The position numbers and the translations under genes were made by a program. From the NCBI GenBank assembly GCA_964470025.1, contig CAYXZR010000036.1:1-7041 (forward strand): a stretch of DNA of 7,041 nt, written 5' to 3'. Numbering within the stretch: position 1 is the stretch's first letter; each line of letters opens with the position of its first letter. This DNA is from CAYXZR01 sp964470025. Lineage in GTDB: Bacteria; Patescibacteriota; Patescibacteriia; Buchananbacterales; UBA6539. Of the stretch, positions 1 through 7,019 are shown one piece after another. The notes under the pieces were generated by a model. It worked only from the letters and a program-made list of their open reading frames with translations, had not been told where the DNA came from and made no database searches.

Positions 1-2718
1 GTATGTTAGAATAGTGTCTATATTATACAACAATTGATTACGTTCGCCGAGCCCATCAAGAGCTCCACACTTAATCATTGCTTCAATTGATTTTTTATTT
101 AAATCTTTAGTCTTAACCCTAGTTAATAGATCTTCCAACGTTTCAAATCTACCATTATCTTTTCTCTCTTTAATTAACTCCTTAATAATATTATTACCCA
201 AATTTTTTACTGCTTGTAAGCCGAATCTAATTTTATTACTCTGCTTATCCTTCTTTACTTCCAATGAATCATAGACAACGGTAAAAGTAGAAAAGCTTTC
301 GTTAACATCAGGAGGTAAAACTTCTAAATTCATATGTCGACATGCATCGACCTCAATTGCAATTCGGTCAATATTTCCATGATCCGCTGTTAACAATGAA
401 GCCATGAATTCAGCGGGATAATGTGCTTTAAGATATGCAGTCTGATATGCAATCATTGCGTAACATGCGGCATGAGATCGGTTAAAACCATAGCGAGCAA
501 ACGGTGGGAATAATTCCCAAATTGCTTCAGCAGTTTTTTGATCAATACCATTATTAACCATGCCATCGATCAACTTAATTCGCTGCTCATCAAGAAGCTC
601 CTGAATCTTTTTACCGATAGCTTTTCGCAAAATATCACCTTCGGCCATAGTAAAACCCGCCAAATCACGGGCAATTTGCATCATTTGCTCCTGATACACT
701 CCAATTCCGTATGTATTCTGCAGAATTGGCTTTAGTTTTGGATGAAGATAGGTGATTTCCTTTGTCCCATGCTTTCCTGCAATATAATCAGGGATCAATT
801 CCATTGGACCTGGTCGATATAGCGCACACATAGCAATAATATCTTCAAGTTCTGTTGGCTTAAGCAATTTAAGATATCGCTTCATCCCTGCACTTTCCAA
901 CTGGAACACACCGGTTGTATCAGCTCGCTGAAAAAGCTCAAATGTTTTCTGATCATCAAGTGGTAATGTATCGATATCAATATCAATACCTCTCGCCTTC
1001 TTTAAAATATCTAAAGTATTTTCAATAATAGTTAGGTTCTTCAAACCTAAAAAGTCAATTTTCAACAAGCCAATCTCCTCGATCATCTTTCCATCAAACT
1101 GAGTAACAATATCTTCTTCATTCTGTGTAGAGCGCTGCAGTGGCAGATATTCAGTTAGTGGTTTAGGCGCAACTACCACACCACACGCATGTGTTGATGC
1201 ATGTCGAGCACAACCTTCAAGACGCTTCGCAATTTCAATAAGTCGCTTACCATCCGGCTCTTTCATTATCTCTTGAAGCTCAGGAATAGTCTCCAGTGCT
1301 TGATCAAGGGAGGTAAACATTGGAATCATTTTTGAAACCTTATCACAATAAGCATATGGTAGACCAAGAACTCTCCCAGTATCACGAATAGCAGCTCGTG
1401 CGGCCATAGTACCGAAAGTAATAATTTGAGCGACATGATCATGACCATATTTATCAGCAACATACTTAATCACCTCATCTCGACGCGTATCAGCAAAATC
1501 AGTATCAATATCAGGCATTGAAATACGATCTGGATTTAAAAATCGCTCAAAAATCAAATTATATTCAATTGGATCAATGTTAGTAATACCAATTAAGTAC
1601 GAAACCAAGCTTCCAGCAGCTGATCCACGTCCAGGCCCTACAACAATCTTGTTTGCTTTTGCCCAGTTAATAAAATCTGCCGTAATCAAAAAGTATGAAG
1701 CAAACCCTGTTTTAATAATCACACCAAGTTCGTACTCTAAACGCTCTTTAATCTCATCTGAAACATCTTTAGTACCGTAACGCTTAACTAAGCCTTTCTC
1801 GCACCACTCTCTCAAGAATGTATCAGGTGTATGCTTATCTGGCACCTCAAAGTAAGGTAGCACCGGCTCACCTACTTTCAAATCCAAATCACACTTATCT
1901 GCAATTTCTAAACTTGCCTCAAGCACTTCGGGATTATCCTTCCAGTCTTCCGCAACTTTTTCTGCACTTACAAAAGAAAAGTCTTCTTCAATCATTGAAA
2001 GCCGATCAGTATCAGACATAGTCTTTTTTGTCTGAATACACACAAGCGCATCCTGAGCAATATTGTCATCCTCATTAAGATAGTGAGAATCAACAGTTGC
2101 CACAGTTGGTATCTCAAGATGGGATGCCAGTTTTAGAACCTGATCATTAACTATTTTTTGTTCGGGAATATGAGCATGATGCTGTACTTCTAAATAAAAA
2201 TTTTCTTTACCTAAAATTTCCTGATACTGCCTAACTGCCTCAAGCGCCCCATCATCATTTTTATTTAAAAAATTCTGAGCCAACTCCCCCGCCAAACATG
2301 CACTCAAACCAATTAACCCTTCAGAATGCTTACGCAAAAGATCATGGTCAATTCGAGGTTTGTAATAAAAACCATCTAAGTGAGCATATGAAGTAAGCTT
2401 CACTAAATTTCTGTACCCAATTTCATTTTGAGCCAATAACACAAAATGATACGGTCGAGTATCTATACCTGAGCGCTTATTAGTGTGGCCATTGCGTGCA
2501 ATGTATGCTTCAACACCCACAATAGGTTTTATTCCCGCCTTTTTTGCTTTTAAGTAAAACTCCATCGAGCCATACATGACTCCATGGTCGGTAAGCGCAA
2601 CCGCAGGCATATCAAGCGACTGCGCCTTAGTAATTAATTCACTAACTTTTGATAATCCATCCAGCAAAGAAAAATGCGAATGGACATGAAGATGGACAAA
2701 CTTTGGTGGCATATACAT
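1..2718 (-). CDS. dnaE: DNA polymerase III subunit alpha (DnaE), C-terminus cut off by the window edge
   Basis: Replicative DNA polymerase alpha subunit, the 5'-3' polymerase of the chromosomal replisome. The frame is open for 906 codons with no stop down to base 1; family members are usually about 1050-1200 residues, so the C-terminal OB/beta-clamp-binding part is probably outside. The N-terminal PHP domain (about 5-215) shows HLHVH at 9-13, TDHG at 43-46, His91, Glu177, His180/181 and DSHY at 210-213. The polymerase core (about 290-560) has PGRGSAAGS at 362-370, the catalytic pair in PDIDTDF (Asp403, Asp405) and the third aspartate in KIDFLGL (Asp555). The finger region follows (about 560-790, with SHAACYAMIAYQT from 748), then helix-hairpin-helix sequence to about 895. 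No PolC-type exonuclease insert is present. The start is ATG 2718 or the second ATG at 2712 (giving MPPKFVHLH); neither has a Shine-Dalgarno. It follows the basic-tail gene by 79 nt. Product identity is very secure; the exact start is not. Confidence 0.97.
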   Translation of the reverse strand, partial: MYMPPKFVHLHVHSHFSLLDGLSKVSELITKAQSLDMPAVALTDHGVMYGSMEFYLKAKKAGIKPIVGVEAYIARNGHTNKRSGIDTRPYHFVLLAQNEIGYRNLVKLTSYAHLDGFYYKPRIDHDLLRKHSEGLIGLSACLAGELAQNFLNKNDDGALEAVRQYQEILGKENFYLEVQHHAHIPEQKIVNDQVLKLASHLEIPTVATVDSHYLNEDDNIAQDALVCIQTKKTMSDTDRLSMIEEDFSFVSAEKVAEDWKDNPEVLEASLEIADKCDLDLKVGEPVLPYFEVPDKHTPDTFLREWCEKGLVKRYGTKDVSDEIKERLEYELGVIIKTGFASYFLITADFINWAKANKIVVGPGRGSAAGSLVSYLIGITNIDPIEYNLIFERFLNPDRISMPDIDTDFADTRRDEVIKYVADKYGHDHVAQIITFGTMAARAAIRDTGRVLGLPYAYCDKVSKMIPMFTSLDQALETIPELQEIMKEPDGKRLIEIAKRLEGCARHASTHACGVVVAPKPLTEYLPLQRSTQNEEDIVTQFDGKMIEEIGLLKIDFLGLKNLTIIENTLDILKKARGIDIDIDTLPLDDQKTFELFQRADTTGVFQLESAGMKRYLKLLKPTELEDIIAMCALYRPGPMELIPDYIAGKHGTKEITYLHPKLKPILQNTYGIGVYQEQMMQIARDLAGFTMAEGDILRKAIGKKIQELLDEQRIKLIDGMVNNGIDQKTAEAIWELFPPFARYGFNRSHAACYAMIAYQTAYLKAHYPAEFMASLLTADHGNIDRIAIEVDACRHMNLEVLPPDVNESFSTFTVVYDSLEVKKDKQSNKIRFGLQAVKNLGNNIIKELIKERKDNGRFETLEDLLTRVKTKDLNKKSIEAMIKCGALDGLGERNQLLYNIDTILTY

Positions 2719-2734
2719 TCTTATTTAGGAAACC

Positions 2735-2770
2735 GGAGCAAATCACTGGCTCCCTAGGAGAGAAACTCCT
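2735..2770 (-). promoter_or_regulatory. Alternating GGAG/CTCC hairpin-forming leader upstream of dnaE
   Basis: In the 79-nt gap before dnaE the minus strand carries four short blocks in order: AGGAG (2770-2766), CTCCT (2760-2756), GGGAGC (2754-2749) and GCTCC (2739-2735). Block 1 can pair with 2, 2 with 3, and 3 with 4, so the hairpins are mutually exclusive, as in attenuators or switchable leaders. No U-run follows the last stem, so it is not a standard intrinsic terminator, and I see no leader peptide or known riboswitch consensus. The stems are only 4-6 bp, so chance is possible. The complementarity is seen directly; a regulatory role is inference. Confidence 0.35.
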
Positions 2771-2797
2771 GTACTTAATAACTGACGAAGAACTAAA

Positions 2798-3142
2798 TTA
2801 CTTTTTCGTTTTGGTCTTTTTACGCTTCGAAGCTGTGGTAGTGGTACTTTTTTTTGCACGACTTGTAGTTTTCTTTTTCTGCTTATCTACAAAATGTGTA
2901 ACCAAACGGATAGCGGAATCAGCAAGCAATCCCATATGATTGGCACCGTGATCCATCTTCTCTCGAATAAGTGTTAAAATTTTATCCACGGTATCAAGCT
3001 TATCTTTCACACTTCCCATGATGCTATTCATATTTCGCAACATGGAAATGACTTGAAAAAATAAAGCACAAAGAAAAACAGTAAACCCTGCAACGCTAAT
3101 TGCAAGAATAACATTTAACAAATCTTTTGATGTTTCTAACAT
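2798..3142 (-). CDS. Small membrane-anchored protein with basic Lys/Thr-rich tail, function unknown
   Basis: A 114-residue protein that I cannot assign to a characterised gene. It has one hydrophobic segment near the N-terminus (about residues 10-33), then a polar, probably helical or coiled-coil stretch (about 34-86, with SVKDKLDTVDKILTLIREKM), then a tail (87-114) in which 14 of 28 residues are Lys or Arg, 8 are Thr and none is acidic. This layout recalls the DUF948/YtxG-like class of small single-span proteins, a resemblance in shape only. By the positive-inside rule the tail should be cytoplasmic, where it could contact nucleic acid or another polyanion (inference). The start at ATG 3142 is supported by a perfect AAAGGAGG five bases upstream. 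It begins 25 nt after the pheT stop and ends 79 nt before dnaE, so it is probably co-transcribed with both. The low-complexity tail could mislead homology searches. Confidence 0.85.
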   Translation of the reverse strand: MLETSKDLLNVILAISVAGFTVFLCALFFQVISMLRNMNSIMGSVKDKLDTVDKILTLIREKMDHGANHMGLLADSAIRLVTHFVDKQKKKTTSRAKKSTTTTASKRKKTKTKK

Positions 3143-3147
3143 CTCCC

Positions 3148-3155
3148 CCTCCTTT
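3148..3155 (-). promoter_or_regulatory. Strong Shine-Dalgarno for the basic-tail membrane protein
   Basis: The minus strand reads AAAGGAGG from 3155 to 3148, an eight-base perfect complement to the usual 16S rRNA 3' end, with a 5-nt spacer (GGGAG) before ATG 3142. It lies wholly in the 25-nt gap after the pheT stop. None of the other four genes in the window has a comparable site, so it fixes this start and suggests that this gene is translated independently and strongly. Confidence 0.85.
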
Positions 3156-3167
3156 CAAAAATTATAA

Positions 3168-5549
3168 CTAACGAACAGTTGCGCCACACTTTTTCTCAAG
3201 CAACGAAACTGTTTTCTTTATTATAGCATCAACTTCTTCAGATGTTAATGTTTTTTCATCAGAACGAATTTCCATGCGAAATGCAACGCTTTTCTTAGAC
3301 TTTGTCTTTAATTCATCATCTTCAAAAACATTCAAAAATAAAACTTCTTGCACAAGCTTATCAGATGAACTAACCACCTGTTCAATCTCACTCCAAGGAG
3401 TATCCATATCAACCAGCACTGACAAATCTCGCTCAACACTTGGATACTCAGAAATCTGATCAAAGGAACTTACACTTGAGCAATATGGAATCAACGCTTT
3501 AATTTCAAAATCAAATAAAGCTACTGATTGATCAATATCAAAACTACGTCGCGTCTCCGCTGATAAAACTCCAACATACCCAACCTCTTTACCATCAATA
3601 ACAATACTCAAAACTTGTTGATCTTGCCAATATGCAAAAGGTTTCTTAGGAGTTTCAAAAGCATAGCCGCTCACACCAAGTTTTTTTAACAAAAACTCAA
3701 CAGCGCCTTTGGCCTCATGAAATGCATCATTTCCAGTCGCGACACCCGTAAGAAGTGGGATTTCTTCTGGTAAATCTTTTGCCTTAATAAGTCTATAAGC
3801 ATTACTCAATTCAAATAATAATTGATTTGAAAACCTGTGCTGATTTTCTGCAATTGTCTCGAGAATCTGCGGCACTAACGAAGTGCGCATTCTGGTCATT
3901 TCTTCATTCAGAGGATTGCTAATTATAACTTCCGCACCAGAAAATAAATCCAATTTCTTCTGCAATCCTTCAGAAACCATCGAATAATGAAATAGTTCTG
4001 AAAAACCTATTCCTGCGAGTGTAAATTTAATCTTTTCTTCCCAGTGCAAAATTGGATCACGTTCAATAACTGGAATTACTCCAGTAGGTAAACTCATAGG
4101 TAAATTATGATATCCGTACAATCGAGCAACCTCTTCCAGGATGTCATGAGATTCAATTAAATCATTACTACGCCACCAAGGAATATTCAATCTTAAAACT
4201 CCCTCATCATCCGAGTCGATTTCAATACCTAGCCCAGCAAGAATCGCCTCAAGTTCATTGTGTGATAAATCAATACCCAAATGTCGCGACACTAACCCTG
4301 AGTCAAACAGTATAGTAGTTGCTTCATATTCATATGGATTGGCGTCTAATATTTCTGATCCAAGCTTAGCCGCAGTAAGCATCTGTGCCAACTCTACAGC
4401 TCGAACTAATGCATACGTGGTTGCAGCAGAGTGCAGCCCCTTCTCAAATAATGAAGATGACTCAGAGTGTAAGTGTAGTCGACGTGCAGTTCTGCGAACT
4501 GAAAGTGGATTAAATGTTGCTGCTTCAAATACAACTGCCGTAGTTTCACTAGTCACTCCGGTTTCAAGACCACCCATAACACCCGCAATCGCCACTACGC
4601 CTTCTGCGTCTGCAATGACTGTATCATCTTTAGTAAGCTCATACGTTTCACCATCAAGCGCCACCATCTTCTCACCCTTCTTTGCCTTCCGCGCAGTAAG
4701 TGCTGCTCCTTTGATCTTATTATAATCAAATGCATGCATGGGCTGACCATACTCGAGTAAAACGTAATTGGTAATATCAACAATATTATTAATAGGCTTC
4801 ATGCCAGCTGCAAGTAACCTAAGCTGCATCCATAACGGTGAAGGTTCAACAACAATATTTTCAACTACAATGGCCTCATACCGCTTACATCCATCCACAT
4901 CATCAATATTCACCGAAAGTGAATAGTCGTGATCAATAGTTCCTTCAATTTTAGACTCGGGGATATGAGAAGTAACACCAAATACAGCTGCTGCCTCCCG
5001 AGCCAAACCAAGCACAGACATTGCATCAGGACGATTGGTAGTAATTTCTATATCAAAAACAACATCACCAAACTCTACCAACTTCTCAAGCGGCACTCCA
5101 ATTTCAGTTGTAGCAGGTAAAAGTAAAATTCCAGCATGGTCGCCACCAAATCCTAATTCATCAGCCCCGCAGAGCATACCGTCACTTTCAACACCACGGA
5201 TTTTTGCTTTCTTTAAAGTAAACGTCTCTGTGACATCAGTTGCATCAACAACCACTGACCCTTCACTTGCTAGAGCAGCAACAAGCCCAACGTTTACATT
5301 TGGTGCTCCACAAACCACTACTCGCTCTTCCTTGCCCGTATCAACCGTTACCAATTTTAATCGATCTGCGTTAGGATGCTGATCAATTTTAACAATCTTT
5401 GCGGTAATAACTTTACTGAAACGCTGAACAAAAGCATCAGTCCGCTCGACTGACATACTATGCAAAGAAAACTCTTTAGCAAATTCCTTCGCATCATGGT
5501 GTAGAGAAACTTTTTCTTTAATCCAGTTGTAAAAAAATTGTCGATTCAT
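3168..5549 (-). CDS. pheT: Phenylalanine--tRNA ligase beta subunit
   Basis: Beta subunit of the cytoplasmic (alpha-beta)2 phenylalanyl-tRNA synthetase, which charges tRNA-Phe; beta binds tRNA and hydrolyses mischarged Tyr-tRNA-Phe. At 793 residues it is full length (E. coli about 795). Domains in order: N-terminal segment and EMAP/OB tRNA-binding domain (about 45-155), TTNRPDAMS linker motif (170-178), B3/B4 editing domain (about 215-385) with PMHAFD (His272) and FEAATFNP (Glu342), B5 domain (about 410-482), catalytic-like core (about 500-690, NPLNEEMTRMRTSLVP at 545-560), and FDX-ACB anticodon-binding domain (about 698-793, starting near ISEYPSVERDLS). The residues I match to the known editing His and Glu are present. 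An oddity is SLFEKGLHSA at 366-375, where most bacteria have RFERGVDP-like sequence. ATG 5549 lies one base after the pheS TAG stop with no Shine-Dalgarno, so translational coupling to pheS is likely. The stop is TAG. Confidence 0.98.
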   Translation of the reverse strand: MNRQFFYNWIKEKVSLHHDAKEFAKEFSLHSMSVERTDAFVQRFSKVITAKIVKIDQHPNADRLKLVTVDTGKEERVVVCGAPNVNVGLVAALASEGSVVVDATDVTETFTLKKAKIRGVESDGMLCGADELGFGGDHAGILLLPATTEIGVPLEKLVEFGDVVFDIEITTNRPDAMSVLGLAREAAAVFGVTSHIPESKIEGTIDHDYSLSVNIDDVDGCKRYEAIVVENIVVEPSPLWMQLRLLAAGMKPINNIVDITNYVLLEYGQPMHAFDYNKIKGAALTARKAKKGEKMVALDGETYELTKDDTVIADAEGVVAIAGVMGGLETGVTSETTAVVFEAATFNPLSVRRTARRLHLHSESSSLFEKGLHSAATTYALVRAVELAQMLTAAKLGSEILDANPYEYEATTILFDSGLVSRHLGIDLSHNELEAILAGLGIEIDSDDEGVLRLNIPWWRSNDLIESHDILEEVARLYGYHNLPMSLPTGVIPVIERDPILHWEEKIKFTLAGIGFSELFHYSMVSEGLQKKLDLFSGAEVIISNPLNEEMTRMRTSLVPQILETIAENQHRFSNQLLFELSNAYRLIKAKDLPEEIPLLTGVATGNDAFHEAKGAVEFLLKKLGVSGYAFETPKKPFAYWQDQQVLSIVIDGKEVGYVGVLSAETRRSFDIDQSVALFDFEIKALIPYCSSVSSFDQISEYPSVERDLSVLVDMDTPWSEIEQVVSSSDKLVQEVLFLNVFEDDELKTKSKKSVAFRMEIRSDEKTLTSEEVDAIIKKTVSLLEKKCGATVR

Positions 5550-5550
5550 A

Positions 5551-6597
5551 CTAAAACTGTTTTAAAAATCTCAAATCATTTTGATATAACATGCGAATAT
5601 CAGGAATACTCAAACCAGCCTTCATCATATACGTGCGCTCAACACCCCAACCAAATGCAAATCCAGAATATTTCTCAGGATCAAGGCCACCTGCTTTTAA
5701 AACATTTGGATGAATCATTCCACCGCCACCAAGCTCAAGCCAACCTTCTTTACACATTTTACATTTCTTATCTTCAATTTTCCCAGTGCCGTTACACACA
5801 CCACAAGACACATCAAGCTCTACTGATGGTTCGGTAAACTGAAAATGAAACGGACGCACACGAATCTTTCGCTCTGGTCCAAAAAATTGTTTTACAAAAT
5901 AATCCCAAACTCCAAACAAAGTACCCGCGGTAACATTCTCATCAATCAATAAACCTTCAAACTGATGAAACATCGGGGAATGAGATGCGTCTGATTGTCG
6001 TCGATAGCATTTAGAAATATTAATCATACGGATTGGCGGCTTACGCTCTTGCATCTCTCGTACCTGCCCACTTGATGTATGCGGTGTAAGTACTCGTTGA
6101 CCAAGCTTACTTACCGGCTCACGATCAATAAAAAAGGTTTCCCATTCATCTCGAGCTGGATGATCAGGCGGCATATTAAGAGATTCAAAAGCATACCAAT
6201 CCCATTCAACTTCCGGATATCGCACTCGATAAAATCCAATACGATCAAAAATTTCAGTAATCTCCGAAATTGCTTTTGTTACAATATGCAAACTTCCATC
6301 CTGAAACTTTTTTCCAGGCAATGTGACATCAATCTCATCAACGGAGCCTGATTCAAGTTCTATTCTCTTTTGTGCAATTGCATGTTCAATGTGTTGTTTT
6401 AACTTCTGTGCTGCAGGACCAACTTCTCGACGCTCTTCAGCACTTAAATCTTTAAGTGATTTCAAAACATCGTTGAGCTTTCCTGATTTACGTCCAAGAA
6501 AATTTTTCTCTAACTCAGTTAAGGCATCAAGTGAAGTAATCTGTTGCAACTGTGAGTCAAATTCTTTTTGCAATTGTGAAATGAGTGATGTACTCAT
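5551..6597 (-). CDS. pheS: Phenylalanine--tRNA ligase alpha subunit
   Basis: Catalytic alpha subunit of phenylalanyl-tRNA synthetase, a class II enzyme that makes Phe-tRNA-Phe from Phe, ATP and tRNA. The 348-residue length is normal. The N-terminal helical tRNA-contacting arm is about 1-88 and the catalytic core about 95-345. Visible core motifs are HPARDEWETFF (146-156), HTSSGQVREM (173-182), CYRRQSDASHSPMFHQFEGLL (197-217; motif 2 and Phe pocket), FTEPSVELDVS (254-264), GGGGMIHPNVL (290-300) and GFAFGWGVER (312-321; motif 3). Between 265 and 282 it carries CxxC-x10-CxxC (Cys265, 268, 279, 282), a probable zinc knuckle with a longer spacer than the compact CxxC-x4-CxxC form I recall from Gram-positive PheS. 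ATG 6597 follows the stop of the membrane-protein gene by 11 bases, all A or T, with no Shine-Dalgarno. Initiation is therefore coupled or relies on an unstructured AU-rich site. The stop is TAG, one base before pheT. Confidence 0.98.
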   Translation of the reverse strand: MSTSLISQLQKEFDSQLQQITSLDALTELEKNFLGRKSGKLNDVLKSLKDLSAEERREVGPAAQKLKQHIEHAIAQKRIELESGSVDEIDVTLPGKKFQDGSLHIVTKAISEITEIFDRIGFYRVRYPEVEWDWYAFESLNMPPDHPARDEWETFFIDREPVSKLGQRVLTPHTSSGQVREMQERKPPIRMINISKCYRRQSDASHSPMFHQFEGLLIDENVTAGTLFGVWDYFVKQFFGPERKIRVRPFHFQFTEPSVELDVSCGVCNGTGKIEDKKCKMCKEGWLELGGGGMIHPNVLKAGGLDPEKYSGFAFGWGVERTYMMKAGLSIPDIRMLYQNDLRFLKQF

Positions 6598-6608
6598 AAT
6601 AAAATAAT

Positions 6609-6998
6609 TTAAATAGAAGGTATTTTTGGTTTTTGTGACATGAAGAAAAATTCTACAACCGTAGCTGCCACCACCAAAAGTATTGTATTAATAATAGAAC
6701 CATGACCGCTACCCTGTAGCACCCCCCAAGCAATTACCATGAAACTCAATACAGCTGCTTGACGAAGTGACACAGTCACACGCTCAACCGGTAGTCGTTT
6801 TCGAACAAAATGTCGTCGAATAAAATTTCCCAACAAAAAAAGCGTACCATAGAGAGCAAAAAAGAAGCTGAGGTAAAAAAGAAAAAATCCTAAAAACCCT
6901 GCCGCTTCTGGATCAACGTTTGATAGCACCATAAGCCAACTAATCCAAGAAAGTACGGTACCAACAATAATGAATAATGAAAATGCACCAAATCCCAT
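6609..6998 (-). CDS. Small polytopic membrane protein upstream of pheS, function unknown
   Basis: A 129-residue hydrophobic protein from ATG 6998, or 136 residues if the in-frame TTG at 7019 is used. I do not recognise a characterised family. About four membrane segments are visible (numbered from ATG 6998): 5-26, 33-60, 80-96 and 101-120, with a strongly basic loop RRHFVRKR at 61-68 and a short polar C-terminal tail. The second segment is very Phe-rich (FLGFFLFYLSFFFALY). ATG 6998 is preferred because the promoter -10 hexamer lies inside the region that the TTG start would make coding; an in-frame TAG at 7028-7026 rules out anything longer. Neither start has a Shine-Dalgarno. The TAA stop lies 11 nt before pheS, so it is probably the first gene of the pheST unit. 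My impression is that similar small membrane proteins accompany pheS in other Patescibacteria, but I could not check this. Confidence 0.85.
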   Translation of the reverse strand: MGFGAFSLFIIVGTVLSWISWLMVLSNVDPEAAGFLGFFLFYLSFFFALYGTLFLLGNFIRRHFVRKRLPVERVTVSLRQAAVLSFMVIAWGVLQGSGHGSIINTILLVVAATVVEFFFMSQKPKIPSI

Positions 6999-7004
6999 AG
7001 TAGC

Positions 7005-7019
7005 TTGAGTATAGCTCAA
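7005..7019. repeat. Short inverted repeat spanning the -10 box
   Basis: The 15 bases TTGAGCTATACTCAA (minus strand) form a perfect 5-bp inverted repeat around a 5-base centre, and the -10 hexamer TATACT falls inside it. It could be a small operator or simply chance, since 5-bp arms are common in A+T-rich DNA. The symmetry is seen directly; any repressor role is speculation. Confidence 0.25.

Noticed and set aside
2735..2770. Intrinsic terminator after the basic-tail gene
   Set aside because: The stems are short and no U-run follows on the minus strand.
2649..2939. Plus-strand open frame overlapping dnaE start, the gap and the basic-tail gene
   Set aside because: Its hydrophobic Val/Phe runs are the antisense of the Lys/Thr-rich tail codons, and it overlaps two better-supported genes.
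3161..3166. Perfect TATAAT on the minus strand just after pheT
   Set aside because: No acceptable -35 box lies 16-18 bp upstream (the sequence there is GTGTGG/AGTGTG), so I treat it as a chance match in A+T-rich DNA.
4258..4725. Plus-strand open frame of 155 codons, and another at 5035-5382
   Set aside because: Both lie entirely antisense to the well-supported pheT frame, encode Ser/Thr/Ala-rich sequence typical of antisense shadows, and show no recognisable domain.
5751..5804. DnaJ-type zinc-finger domain inferred from CxxCxGxG-like sequence
   Set aside because: Only one CxxCxGxG unit is present, embedded in the PheS core at a position where zinc knuckles are known in other PheS proteins; DnaJ carries four repeats.
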